The notes: a model not told the origin generated them from the letters alone. DNA of 64,000 bases from Allolucifera butyrica (GCF_900476375.1 NZ_UPPP01000051.1:80749-144748), one strand, 5' to 3'. Shown: positions 34,167 through 42,962, numbered from the stretch's first letter. Numbers and translations: made by a program.

Positions 34167-36572
34167 ATGAGTGAATATTTTGGACAGTTAACAGAGAGAA
34201 TGTCTCGCTTTAGAGAAGAAGTATTAAGGGCAAAACCCAAAGTATGCGCCGAAAGAGCCGTTTACACCACAGAAAGCTATAAGCAGAATCTTGATAAGCC
34301 GGTTATATTAAAAAGAGCCTGTATGCTGGAAAATGTTTTGAAAAAAATGAGCATTTTTATCGAAAAAGATACTCTTATCGTTGGCAACCAGGCGTCAGAA
34401 AACCGGGCGGCTCCTATTTTTCCGGAATATGCCATGGATTGGGTGATAAAAGAGCTTGATGAATTTGAAAAAAGAGAGGGAGATATCTTTTACATTACAG
34501 AAGAAACGAAACGGCAATTGAGGGAAATCGCCCCTTTCTGGCAACACAATACAACCAAGGAGCGCGGGCTTGCCGCAATGCCGCCGGCCAGCAAAGTTTT
34601 TTACGACTTAGGAATCATAAAGGCGGAAGGAAATATCACATCCGGCGATGCGCATATTGCCGTAGATTATGGCAGATTGATGAAATATGGTTTAAAAGAT
34701 TATAGGCAAAGAACGCTGGCTATGATGGATTCCCTGGATTTAACCGATTTTAAGAATCTGAAGAAACTGTATTTTTATCAGGCAATCCTCCTTGTCATTG
34801 ATGCAACGTCGGCATTTGCCAAAAGATATGCCGACTTAGCAATTTCCATGGCGGAGAGAGAAGAAGATTCCGTAAGAGCAGCGGAATTACGTGAAATTGC
34901 CAGAATCTTAATCAAAGTTCCTTATGAACCGGCGGATTCATTCTATGAAGCCATTCAATCGATGTGGCTGGTTCATTTAGTTCTGCAAATTGAGTCGAAT
35001 GGTCACTCCCTGTCTTATGGACGAATGGATCAGTACCTGTATCCTTATTATAAAAAAGATATGGATGCCGGCATAATTACTGAGGAAAGCGCCGTGGAAT
35101 TACTCTCCAATCTGTGGATAAAAACACTGACGGTCAATAAAATTAGAAGCTGGTCGCATACGCAATTTAGTGCCGGAAGCCCTTTGTATCAGAATGTCAC
35201 AATCGGAGGACAGACTGTAGATAAGAAAGATGCCGTAAATCCGCTTTCTTATTTGATATTAAGAAGCGTTGCCCAAACCAAGCTGCCTCAACCGAATCTG
35301 ACAGTGCGTTATCATGCCGGGTTAGATGACCGGTTTATGAAAGAATGTATCGAAGTGGTTAAAATAGGATTTGGTATGCCGGCTTTTAATAACGATGAAA
35401 TTATCATTCCGTCCTTCCTCGAAAAAGGGGTCAAAGAAGAGGACGCGTACAATTACAGCGCCATTGGCTGCGTGGAAGTGGCGGTTCCGGGAAAATGGGG
35501 CTATCGCTGCACCGGAATGAGCTTTCTGAACTTTCCTAAGTCCTTGCTGATTGCCATGAATAATGGCGTGGATCCTAAATCCGGGCTAAAAGTAGCGGCA
35601 GGGGTTGGGCACTTTAAAGATATGGAAACCTTTGATGATCTGCAAAAGGCGTGGGATGTGCTTATCCGGGACGTTACCAGACACAGTGTAATCATTGAGA
35701 ATGCTTGTGACATGGTTTTAGAGGAAGATGTTCCGGATGTGCTGTGTTCGGCATTGAGTGAAGATTGCATTGGCCGCGGAAAAACGCTGAAAGAGGGCGG
35801 CGCCATATATGACTTTATTAGCGGGCTGCAGGTAGGGATTGCCAACTTGGCAGACTCTTTGGCGGCAATTAAAAAATGTGTATATGAAGAGAAGACGGTC
35901 GGGCGTGAGGAGTTATGGAATGCATTAATGAATAACTTTGCAGGACCGGACGGAGAAAGAGTTCAAAACTTGCTGCTTGCGGCGCCTAAATACGGCAACG
36001 ACGACGATTATGTAGATTTACTGGTTACGGAAGCTTATCGCAGCTACATTGACGAAGTAGTAAAATATCCGAATACGCGGTTTGGCAGAGGACCGATAGG
36101 GGGAACCCGCTATGCAGGAACCTCTTCTATTTCTGCTAACGTTGGTCAGGGCCTGGGAACGATGGCTACTCCCGATGGAAGAAAAGCCTATACGCCGCTT
36201 GCCGAGGGCTGCTCTCCCACCCATGCCATGGACAAGAACGGCCCTACAGCGGTATTTAAATCCGCTGCCAAGCTTCCTACGAAAGAGATTACGGGCGGAG
36301 TACTGTTGAATCAAAAAGTAACGCCCCAAGTACTGGAAAAAGAGGCAGACAAGATGAAATTAGTAGCGCTGCTGAGAACATTCTTTAACCGGTTAAAAGG
36401 ATTTCACGTGCAATATAATGTGGTTTCCCGGGATACATTAATCGATGCCCAGAAGCATCCGGAGAAGCACAGGGATCTGATTGTGCGGGTGGCAGGCTAC
36501 TCCGCATTCTTTAACGTATTATCGAAAACTACCCAGGACGATATTATCGAAAGAACGGAGCATCTAGTGTAA
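34167..36572 (+). CDS. glycyl radical enzyme (YbiW/PflD-type; candidate 1,5-anhydroglucitol-6-phosphate lyase)
   Basis: 801 aa, full length. Thiyl-radical Cys435 in SAIGCVEVAVPG (the GCVE form of dehydratase/lyase-type enzymes rather than the CC of pyruvate formate-lyase) and glycyl radical Gly777 in VRVAGYSAFF. Neighbours are its activase and an FSA-type aldolase, the arrangement of E. coli ybiW-ybiY-fsaA and pflD-pflC-fsaB. In recent work YbiW and PflD were shown to open 1,5-anhydroglucitol-6-phosphate to 1-deoxyfructose-6-phosphate, cleaved by FSA (from memory). That role is inferred here from context; glycerol or diol dehydratase is the alternative. Oxygen-sensitive. Confidence 0.9.
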   Translation: MSEYFGQLTERMSRFREEVLRAKPKVCAERAVYTTESYKQNLDKPVILKRACMLENVLKKMSIFIEKDTLIVGNQASENRAAPIFPEYAMDWVIKELDEFEKREGDIFYITEETKRQLREIAPFWQHNTTKERGLAAMPPASKVFYDLGIIKAEGNITSGDAHIAVDYGRLMKYGLKDYRQRTLAMMDSLDLTDFKNLKKLYFYQAILLVIDATSAFAKRYADLAISMAEREEDSVRAAELREIARILIKVPYEPADSFYEAIQSMWLVHLVLQIESNGHSLSYGRMDQYLYPYYKKDMDAGIITEESAVELLSNLWIKTLTVNKIRSWSHTQFSAGSPLYQNVTIGGQTVDKKDAVNPLSYLILRSVAQTKLPQPNLTVRYHAGLDDRFMKECIEVVKIGFGMPAFNNDEIIIPSFLEKGVKEEDAYNYSAIGCVEVAVPGKWGYRCTGMSFLNFPKSLLIAMNNGVDPKSGLKVAAGVGHFKDMETFDDLQKAWDVLIRDVTRHSVIIENACDMVLEEDVPDVLCSALSEDCIGRGKTLKEGGAIYDFISGLQVGIANLADSLAAIKKCVYEEKTVGREELWNALMNNFAGPDGERVQNLLLAAPKYGNDDDYVDLLVTEAYRSYIDEVVKYPNTRFGRGPIGGTRYAGTSSISANVGQGLGTMATPDGRKAYTPLAEGCSPTHAMDKNGPTAVFKSAAKLPTKEITGGVLLNQKVTPQVLEKEADKMKLVALLRTFFNRLKGFHVQYNVVSRDTLIDAQKHPEKHRDLIVRVAGYSAFFNVLSKTTQDDIIERTEHLV

Positions 36573-36598
36573 TTTTTAGCAAGGGAGAGTAAAATAAT

Positions 36599-37279
36599 AT
36601 GAAATTAATCGTGGATTTTGCCAATTTAGGTCAAATTAAAGAATTATATGCTTATTATCCGCTGGATGGTGTTACAACCAATCCGGCGATTCTGGCGAAG
36701 GAAGGAAGAAATCCTTATGAAGTATTAAAAGAAATCAGGGAATTTATCGGAGCGGAGGCTGAACTCCACGTTCAAGTTATTTCTTTGGATGCCGAATCGA
36801 TGATTCAGGAAGCGCATAAAATTCAAGCGGAATTGGGCGCTGCTACGTACGTCAAAATTCCCGTAACCAGAGAAGGTCTTAAGGCCATAAAAACGCTTGC
36901 GGCAGAAAACGCCAAGATTACGGCAACGGCCGTATACAACCCCATGCAAGCCTATCTGGCGGGAAAAGCGGGCGCTAACTATGCGGCGCCTTACGTAAAC
37001 AGAATTGACAACCTGGGAGCCGACGGCGTGAAAGTTGCTAAGGAAATTCACGATATCTTTAAAAAGAATGATTTAAAAACCGAAGTTCTTGCGGCAAGTT
37101 TTAAAAATTCGCAGCAAGTATTAGAATTGGCAAAATACGGGGTGGGTGCTGCGACAATTTCTCCCGACGTAATGGAAGGTCTAATCAAGCTGGATTCCGT
37201 TACCTGCGCAGTAGCCGCGTTTGTAAAAGATTTTGAAAAGCTATGCGGTGAAGGGAAAACGATGCTGAATTGTTGCTAG
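36599..37279 (+). CDS. fsa: fructose-6-phosphate aldolase / transaldolase-like protein
   Basis: 226 aa short transaldolase of the FSA/TalC group: DGVTTNPAILAKEG, Schiff-base Lys86 in TYVKIPVT, ATAVYNPMQAYLAG, APYVNRIDN. 26 bp after the glycyl radical enzyme gene, so co-transcribed. Would cleave a (deoxy)ketose-6-phosphate to glyceraldehyde-3-phosphate and hydroxyacetone or dihydroxyacetone. No sugar kinase is in the cluster, so the substrate must arrive already phosphorylated or be phosphorylated elsewhere. Confidence 0.9.
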   Translation: MKLIVDFANLGQIKELYAYYPLDGVTTNPAILAKEGRNPYEVLKEIREFIGAEAELHVQVISLDAESMIQEAHKIQAELGAATYVKIPVTREGLKAIKTLAAENAKITATAVYNPMQAYLAGKAGANYAAPYVNRIDNLGADGVKVAKEIHDIFKKNDLKTEVLAASFKNSQQVLELAKYGVGAATISPDVMEGLIKLDSVTCAVAAFVKDFEKLCGEGKTMLNCC

Positions 37280-37369
37280 CTTGGTAACCAATCTGAGTCC
37301 TGGTTATGGTCCGGCTGAGCAAAAAGAGGTTGACAACGAGATCATTTTAGGGTAATTTATATATAAAAA

Positions 37370-37383
37370 TGAATGGTCATTCC
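37370..37383. promoter_or_regulatory. TetR operator candidate at tetR promoter
   Basis: TGAATGGTCATTCC, just past a plausible promoter (TTGACA at 37330); shares 12 of 14 bases with the dyad at 38016-38029 before the aldo/keto reductase. Confidence 0.5.
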
Positions 37384-37413
37384 GGCACTACTATTACTTA
37401 TTTGGAGACTATT

Positions 37414-37986
37414 ATGCAGGAAAAAATACAGGATAAGAAAGCAGCTGTGTTGCAAGCTACCCTTGAATTGATCTCCGAACAGGGGTTTCACGCTACGCCC
37501 ATGTCGCAAATTGCTCAAAAAGCAAATATAGGAGTCGGTACGATTTACCGTTACTTTCCCAGTAAAGAGGACTTGATTAATAGCCTCTATATTCAGGTTA
37601 AGTCTCGTCTTGCTCAGTTTGTTTTTAAAAATTATTCAGAGAACATGCCTGTCCGCAGAAGTTTCATAATACTATTACGCAGTATTGTCGATTACTTTAT
37701 TGAAAATCCCAAGGAATTTCTTTTTATGGAGCAATATGCCAACTCTCCTATGATTACGGTTGCCACCCGGCAAGAAGGCCTGCGTATGTTTGAACCGGCA
37801 AGCAAATTATTTATTCGGGCCAAAGAGGAGACTTTATTAAAAGATCTTCCCATGGAAATGATAAATACGCTTGCTTTTGGTGCGACGAAGGCCCTTGTAA
37901 ATCTTTACCTGTTTAGTGAGGTGAAACCGGATAGCGCTACTCTGGATAAGGGGGTAGAGGCCGTATGGGACACAATCAGACGCTAA
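37414..37986 (+). CDS. TetR-family regulator
   Basis: 190 aa. N-terminal TetR HTH (TPMSQIAQKANIGVGTIYRY, then FPSKEDLINSLY). The start at 37414 is chosen because GGAG lies 8 nt upstream; the longer frame begins inside the predicted operator. The next gene is a ferredoxin-type AKR preceded by a matching dyad, so it most likely represses itself and that reductase. Confidence 0.9.
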   Translation: MQEKIQDKKAAVLQATLELISEQGFHATPMSQIAQKANIGVGTIYRYFPSKEDLINSLYIQVKSRLAQFVFKNYSENMPVRRSFIILLRSIVDYFIENPKEFLFMEQYANSPMITVATRQEGLRMFEPASKLFIRAKEETLLKDLPMEMINTLAFGATKALVNLYLFSEVKPDSATLDKGVEAVWDTIRR

Positions 37987-38011
37987 CTTATGGGTTTATT
38001 TTTCATATATG

Positions 38012-38029
38012 GGAGTGAACGTTCATTCC
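38012..38029. promoter_or_regulatory. TetR operator candidate upstream of aldo/keto reductase
   Basis: GGAGTGAACGTTCATTCC is a near-perfect 18-bp palindrome (one mismatched pair) centred on AACGTT, 32 bp before the reductase start. Confidence 0.6.
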
Positions 38030-38060
38030 TTTAATTATAAAATAAAAAGGTGGGGTTATT

Positions 38061-39209
38061 TTGCTGTATAGAAAATTTGGCAGAACGAATGAGATGGTTT
38101 CTGTATTAGGTTTTGGTTGTATGAGACTGCCGGTTATTGACAACGATCCAACGAAAATCGATGCAGAAAAAGCGATACCTATGATACGGCATGCGATTGA
38201 TGCGGGAGTAAATTATATTGACACGGCTTATCCTTATCACGGAACCGGTTTTAATCAGGGGGGAGCCAGTGAGCCTTTTGTTGCTAAGGCGCTGAAAGAT
38301 GGCTATCGGCAGAAAGTCAATTTAGCAACCAAGCTGCCGACCTGGCTGATTAAAACGCGGGCAGATATGGATCGTTATTTAAATGAACAACTGGAACGGC
38401 TTGAGACAGATGCAATTGACTTTTATTTACTCCATTCTTTAAATCACAAGGTTTGGCCTCAGTTAAAAGAGGCCGGATTTAAAGACTTTTTGGAACAGGC
38501 GATGAAAGCTGGTAAAATCAGATATGCCGGATTTTCCTTTCATGATCAAGGCGAGTTATTTAAAGAAATCGTCGATGCCTATGATTGGTCATTTTGTCAA
38601 ATTCAATACAATTATTTAGACGAAAAATTCCAGGCGGGAACAGAAGGGTTGGCATACGCTGCTAAGAAAGGGTTGGGCGTTGTCATTATGGAACCGCTAA
38701 GAGGCGGTAGCCTGACCAAGCTGCCCGAACCGGCAAAAGCGGTTATTGACCGGGCCGAGGTCAAAAGAACCCCGGCCGAATGGGCATTGAGATGGGTATG
38801 GAATCACCCTGAGGTATCTGTTGTATTAAGCGGCATGAATAACATGGATCAGGTTACTGAGAATGTCCGGGTGGCCCAGGAAGCGGCAGCCAATTCTTTA
38901 ACGGCAAAGGAATTAGCTAGCATTGAAGCCGTAAAGAGAATTTTTAAAGAAAAAGTAAAAGTCAATTGTACAGGCTGTGCTTACTGTATGCCTTGTCCCG
39001 CCGACATCAATATTCCGATGTGCTTTTCTACCTATAATGATTATTGGATTTTTGACGGCGCACCGGATGCAAAATTTATGTACGGGGCCTGGTCGCAAAT
39101 GGGAGCTCCTGCTTCTAAGTGCGTCGAATGTGGCAAATGCGAAAGTCATTGTCCACAGGGGCTTGAAATTCGTAAGCAATTAAAGAACGTCGTAGAACTG
39201 TTTGAATAG
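38061..39209 (+). CDS. aldo/keto reductase with C-terminal ferredoxin domain
   Basis: 382 aa with a TTG start after AAAAAGGTGGGG. AKR tetrad motifs IDTAYPYHG, LATKLP and YLLHSL; C-terminal CTGCAYCMPCP (one residue shorter than the classical spacing, common in this family) and CVECGKCESHCP. Paralogous to 6729 but under a TetR dyad instead of a MerR box. Predicted carbonyl or quinone-type reductase. Confidence 0.92.
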   Translation: MLYRKFGRTNEMVSVLGFGCMRLPVIDNDPTKIDAEKAIPMIRHAIDAGVNYIDTAYPYHGTGFNQGGASEPFVAKALKDGYRQKVNLATKLPTWLIKTRADMDRYLNEQLERLETDAIDFYLLHSLNHKVWPQLKEAGFKDFLEQAMKAGKIRYAGFSFHDQGELFKEIVDAYDWSFCQIQYNYLDEKFQAGTEGLAYAAKKGLGVVIMEPLRGGSLTKLPEPAKAVIDRAEVKRTPAEWALRWVWNHPEVSVVLSGMNNMDQVTENVRVAQEAAANSLTAKELASIEAVKRIFKEKVKVNCTGCAYCMPCPADINIPMCFSTYNDYWIFDGAPDAKFMYGAWSQMGAPASKCVECGKCESHCPQGLEIRKQLKNVVELFE

Positions 39210-39296
39210 CCGTCAGAAAGCTGCAGTTATATTAGAATCGAATTATAATGCAGTAGTTAAAAAAGAATTAAGAAGATCAAAAGTTTAGGCGCAGGT

Positions 39297-39347
39297 AACA
39301 AGCCGGTTTTAGTCAATTTTGCAGACTAAAGCCGGCTTGTTTTTTTC
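39297..39347. terminator. bidirectional terminator
   Basis: 18-bp stem AACAAGCCGGTTTTAGTC with complement (one G-U), 9-nt loop, followed by TTTTTTT. Ends the AKR gene; hxlR converges on it. Confidence 0.88.
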
Positions 39348-39349
39348 CA

Positions 39350-39694
39350 CTATTCCAGGCTAAGATTGGCCTTTGGCCAATTCATTTCGCCCCAGTCACA
39401 CATGAGGTCCAAAATAGGAATGAGTGTCTGTCCTTTTTCAGTTAGCGAGTATTCAACTTTGGGCGGAATTTGGTGATATTCTTTGCGGGCAATCAATTGT
39501 TCCGTTTCGAGTTCTTTTAGTTGCTGGCTCAGCATTTTGTGGGTAATACCTGAAAGTCTTCTTTTCAATTCCCCATATCGTAAGGTCCCCTGCTCGCATA
39601 ATAGATAAATAATCAGCCACTTCCATTTGCCGCCGAGCACAGACAACGTATATGCCACAGGGCAGTCGAGGGTAATTTCCTCAGATTTTGCCAC
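39350..39694 (-). CDS. HxlR-family regulator
   Basis: 114 aa winged HTH protein: CPVAYTLSVLGGKWKWLII, LRYGELKRRLSGITHKMLSQ, YSLTEKGQTLIPIL. The Cys near residue 11, conserved in many HxlR/YodB proteins, is a redox- or quinone-sensing site in studied members. It would normally control the divergent gene, here a truncated DJ-1/PfpI remnant next to a nitroreductase remnant. Confidence 0.92.
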   Translation of the reverse strand: MAKSEEITLDCPVAYTLSVLGGKWKWLIIYLLCEQGTLRYGELKRRLSGITHKMLSQQLKELETEQLIARKEYHQIPPKVEYSLTEKGQTLIPILDLMCDWGEMNWPKANLSLE

Positions 39695-39750
39695 ATTGAC
39701 ACTCTCCTTTAGTATAGTATCTTCCTTAGTATATAGTATCTACCATAAAA

Positions 39751-40149
39751 GTGCATACTTTTATATTGAAAGCTAACAACGTCAGATTTTTCGGCAATGA
39801 CCAGGCCGCTCTGCAACGCGCCCTTGATTTTGTCGCTACTTACCCAAACCTGCAAAACCTGCAGCATCCGATTACCTTGAAGGAGGCAGTTGACGGCGAA
39901 TTGGATCAATATGCAGCCATCTATGTTCCCGGCGGGCACGCGCCAATGAACGATCTGATGCAGGATCCCAATCTCGGTGAAGCGCTGCGTTATTTTCATC
40001 AGCAATCGAAACCGACTGCTTTATTGTGTCATGGGCCCATTGCATTACTGGCGGCGCTGACCGATGCGCCGGCCTATCGGCAGGCGCTGGCGGACGGCGA
40101 TTTTGATGCGCAAAAAGAGGCTAGTGCAGGCTGGCAGTATGCTGGCTAG
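39751..40149 (+). pseudogene. truncated DJ-1/PfpI-family protein
   Basis: 132 codons covering the middle of a DJ-1/PfpI glutamine-amidotransferase-like protein: YAAIYVPGGHAPMNDLM and the nucleophile elbow LLCHGPIALLAAL. The N-terminal strand-helix is missing and the C-terminus breaks off in GWQYAG, where the family continues. Divergent from hxlR, suggesting a former HxlR-controlled carbonyl stress gene. Confidence 0.7.
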
Positions 40150-40221
40150 CATTAAACAAAAAACAAGCCGGTAAGTAATCTTTCGGCAACCATTGGCCTG
40201 ATTCTCAAAAAAGTGGTTTAA

Positions 40222-40347
40222 GCGGAATTATTTGCTTTGCCGGAATCTGTTTTGCCGTTTGCTGTAGTGCCGGCAGGATATCCTGAGACAGAAAATAAAT
40301 ATATTGACCGCTACGAAAAAGCAAAAGTTCATTATGGCAAATATTAA
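40222..40347 (+). pseudogene. C-terminal fragment of a nitroreductase
   Basis: 41 codons ending in LPFAVVPAGYPETENKYIDR and KVHYGKY, matching the typical end of nitroreductases, without FMN-binding parts. The short gap from the DJ-1 fragment suggests that one deletion removed the end of one gene and most of the next. Confidence 0.6.
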
Positions 40348-40426
40348 GAGGACGTCAAACTTTCCGGCCATGCTGCTCCATTGCCATGATCGGTGCTAGC
40401 GCCGGCGGAACCGTTGATTTATTAGT

Positions 40427-40460
40427 AAACTTCTGCCTAAACTCGGCAGAAGTTTTGTTT
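40427..40460 (+). terminator. rho-independent terminator
   Basis: AAACTTCTGCC / GGCAGAAGTTT, 7-nt loop, then TGTTTTAA. 40461-40674 beyond it holds no gene. Confidence 0.75.
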
Positions 40461-40674
40461 TAATACTTTTCCTGATGACTTCTTGGGCGGTCTTAGCCAC
40501 TATTCATTGGTTTTTAGATGAGCGGTTTTTTTAAGTTAATCAGTTTTGAACCGTTAAAAAATTCGCCGTTTATGAATGTATCTAAGTGAAGACCGATATA
40601 CGGGAAAAACACATTAACTATAAGAGTTCCTTTGCCATATCGGCTTTAATTAAAATAATTTAGGAGGTTAACAA

Positions 40675-41376
40675 ATGGCATACGATTCGACCTTACCGTT
40701 AGACAATACGGCAGGTATCAGAGAAAATTTTAGAGCGTTGAAAGAAGACAAGATTGTCGCTGCAGAAAGTGCCAATACTGCAGATTCAGCAACGACGGCG
40801 GCAAGCTGCATTGGGAATTCGGCAACGGCCACCCAGTTGGCTAAGGCTAGAACGATTTCTCTTACGGGTAATGCCACTGGCAATGCATCGTTCGATGGTT
40901 CAGCAGATGTATCAATCACTGTGGATGTGACTAGTGCAGATACTGCCGCTGCCTGCTCCGGCAATGCAACGACTGCCACAAAGTTGGAAACTGCAAGAAC
41001 TATTAATGGTGTATCCTTTGATGGTACTGCGGATATTACTATTTCAACTGACGAATATGACAAGGCACATTTATTTTCGGCAAACGGCTATCAAGAGCTG
41101 GGCAATGGATTGATTTTGCAGTGGGGAAGCTCTAATCTACCTGCAAGTGGTACGACGGTAGCAGCAAAAACTGTTACCTTTCCCATAGCCTTTCCGAATG
41201 CTTGTTTGCAAGCATTCGCTACGGCCGCAGGAGCAGTTAATACTGCCAGTGGATACGTACCGGTAATGATATGTGGAACGTTGACGGCAACGTCTGCCAG
41301 TTTTGGCGGCGATAGTAATGGTACGGTTAAATTTACTAATACTCCAGGCTTTAACTGGTTGGCTATCGGGTATTAA
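40675..41376 (+). CDS. orphan phage tail-fibre-like protein
   Basis: 233 aa. Repetitive middle with two copies of the fibre motif ([14 protein letters not shown] and [14 protein letters not shown], each followed by FDGxADxxI), rich in Ala, Thr and Ser. The C-terminal domain has [15 protein letters not shown] and ends FNWLAIGY, the pattern of gp53-like fibre tips. Excellent SD TAGGAGG. No other phage genes are nearby, and it has its own terminator, so it is a single-gene unit. It may be a host-used surface or tailocin fibre or a leftover. Confidence 0.8.
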   Translation: MAYDSTLPLDNTAGIRENFRALKEDKIVAAESANTADSATTAASCIGNSATATQLAKARTISLTGNATGNASFDGSADVSITVDVTSADTAAACSGNATTATKLETARTINGVSFDGTADITISTDEYDKAHLFSANGYQELGNGLILQWGSSNLPASGTTVAAKTVTFPIAFPNACLQAFATAAGAVNTASGYVPVMICGTLTATSASFGGDSNGTVKFTNTPGFNWLAIGY

Positions 41377-41387
41377 TGCATTAATTT

Positions 41388-41415
41388 AGCTCGGTTAATC
41401 GCCGAGCTTTTTTAT
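41388..41415 (+). terminator. rho-independent terminator
   Basis: AGCTCGG / CCGAGCT, 7-nt loop, followed by TTTTTTA. Ends the fibre gene. Confidence 0.85.
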
Positions 41416-41604
41416 TTAGGACTATTTTCCTATTATGATTTGCCATAATTTGTCGATATAATGTATAACGTGAAAAGAAGAACATTATTGTGAGGGTATT
41501 TTTTGCAAAAATACTTCGGTGGGCCGAGGATTATTACTAAATATATGCTTGTTTTATAACTATACTATCGTTTGGCTCACCTAGTTTATAAGGAGGAAAG
41601 GAAA

Positions 41605-41691
41605 ATGCTTTTAGATATTATTTGCGGTTTTATTGTTGTTGGTGGAATAACTATCGTTGTGATGCTTTCCATGTGTTTTCGGTTGCCATGA
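41605..41691 (+). CDS. 28-aa single-pass membrane micro-protein
   Basis: ATG after a near-consensus AAGGAGGAAAGG opens MLLDIICGFIVVGGITIVVM plus eight more residues: one hydrophobic helix of about 20 residues with Asp near the start and Arg at the end. A 190-bp upstream region without other genes can hold its promoter. Unknown function; could be a small membrane regulator or toxin-like peptide. Ends 5 bp from the convergent Cys-rich gene. Confidence 0.5.
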   Translation: MLLDIICGFIVVGGITIVVMLSMCFRLP

Positions 41692-41695
41692 TATC

Positions 41696-41881
41696 TTACT
41701 CTTTTTTACCCTGCATACAGAAGACGATGCCGTTTTTACTGCGATGGAAATTGATGCATTCACAACACTTGCCATGTCTTTTACAAGTCGTATTGAGGCA
41801 GGGACAATTCTCATTAATATTACAGTTGTTCTTTGCTCCTGCTTTTTTTAAATACTTTAGAAAGAGATTCAATGTTAACAT
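41696..41881 (-). CDS. small Cys-rich protein
   Basis: About 61 aa. The C-terminal half has the pattern CPCLNTTCKRHGKCCECINFH followed by C, which matches a widespread short Firmicute family of presumed metal-binding cytosolic proteins. The start is uncertain: ATG at 41881 has GGAG directly adjacent, TTG at 41872 has better spacing, and a longer frame reaches 41938. Confidence 0.6.
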   Translation of the reverse strand: MLTLNLFLKYLKKAGAKNNCNINENCPCLNTTCKRHGKCCECINFHRSKNGIVFCMQGKKE

Positions 41882-41945
41882 CTCCAATATCTTTTTTATA
41901 ATTATTCTAGGTAGAAATTTTAGCCCCTTTATTTCCAATAATTAA

Positions 41946-41971
41946 AGCCGCCTATCCGTAGATAAGCGGCT
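41946..41971. terminator. terminator
   Basis: AGCCGCCTATC / GATAAGCGGCT (one G-U pair), 4-nt loop. Serves the minus-strand secreted-protein gene. Confidence 0.75.
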
Positions 41972-41984
41972 GTTTGATATGACT

Positions 41985-42323
41985 TTAATTACTCGATGAA
42001 CCAATTGCGGCCCCAATCAGAAAAGCTTCAATTTCCTTAAGCACCTCATCATGCCGCTGCCTTTCCCGTTCTTGCCGTTCATGCCATTCCCTGTCGCTTT
42101 CCCCTTTGTGGCGCTGCATCTCTCGCTCGTGGCGTTCATTTTCTTCGCGTAGGCGTCTGTCGTGCTCACGTTGCCGGTCATTATCACCATTATGATGATC
42201 CAGTTGAACGATTCGCTGGGGTTCATTATATATGGGGGAAGCCGATGCTATTGTTGCACCGAAACTTATTTGTATAATGCCTGCCATTGAATATACTATT
42301 ATTTTTTTTACGATGTTTTTCAT
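41985..42323 (-). CDS. secreted highly charged helical protein
   Basis: 112 aa. Signal peptide (about 1-28, ending ATIASASP), then a long Arg/Glu/His-rich helix (QREHDRRLREENERHEREMQ) and a short hydrophobic C-terminal AFLIGAAIGSS that may touch a membrane. SD GAGGAGGG. No known domain recognised. Probably a periplasmic coiled-coil protein. Confidence 0.7.
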   Translation of the reverse strand: MKNIVKKIIVYSMAGIIQISFGATIASASPIYNEPQRIVQLDHHNGDNDRQREHDRRLREENERHEREMQRHKGESDREWHERQERERQRHDEVLKEIEAFLIGAAIGSSSN

Positions 42324-42462
42324 GGGATATCCCTCCTCATTTCTTATTTTTTAGTATAACTGGGAAGTATGACAAAATCATGACGAAACAAAATTTATCA
42401 AACTCATTTGCAGGATAAGCATATGCGTCCTGAGCTAAAGGGAGAGTCAGATAGAGAAATAA

Positions 42463-42488
42463 CAAAACACGGTCTATGCCGTGTTTTG
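42463..42488 (-). terminator. terminator
   Basis: CAAAACACGG / CCGTGTTTTG, 6-nt loop, followed on the minus strand by TTATTTC. Ends the gene at 42526. Confidence 0.8.
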
Positions 42489-42525
42489 GAATGGAAAAGG
42501 TACTTTGATAAGTAGGAAATAATTA

Positions 42526-42783
42526 CTAGTAAATTTTTTTATAGAATAGCTCATAGCGGTTGCTTTCAAAACCGATGCCAATGTTTCTATTGTCGAGAAA
42601 TTTTTGAACGTTTCCGATGAAGGAGAAACCGGAAGGATTATTGACACTTTTGCCATTGAATGAATCCGCCCATGGATGAGACTGATTTTGATAACTCTGC
42701 GACGGCAAGTGCATTGGAAGGCTGATTGTCGTTACGGGTGCCAGTATCATAACGGATATAGCGATAATAATATGTATTCGCAA
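42526..42783 (-). CDS. small secreted protein of unknown function
   Basis: 85 aa with a TTG start preceded by a GGGGGG run at 8 nt. N-terminal hydrophobic segment IIIAISVMILAPVTTISLP looks like a signal peptide; the mature part is polar with aromatic residues (WADSFNGKSV, FIGNVQKFLDNRN). No family recognised. Its own terminator follows, which supports it being a gene. Confidence 0.55.
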   Translation of the reverse strand: MRIHIIIAISVMILAPVTTISLPMHLPSQSYQNQSHPWADSFNGKSVNNPSGFSFIGNVQKFLDNRNIGIGFESNRYELFYKKIY

Positions 42784-42962
42784 AATAATTACCCCCCGCT
42801 ATCTCTAGTGTAATCAATCGAAAGTGTCTTGACAAATGGTAATATATCTCACAGTCTGCTGTTCCCTCGTCTTTTTTGCAACTTACTAGGCATAGTGGCT
42901 GCCGGAACCTCTTTATGCCTCTTAACATAATATATATAAAAAGCATATTGGAGGGAATAAAA

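Noticed and set aside
36018..36329. 103-codon minus-strand frame inside the glycyl radical enzyme gene
   Set aside because: No SD; opposite a strongly conserved coding region.
37281..37330. Short stretch reading SPGYGPAEQKE, like part of an AKR N-terminus
   Set aside because: Only about 11 codons match; too short to call a remnant.
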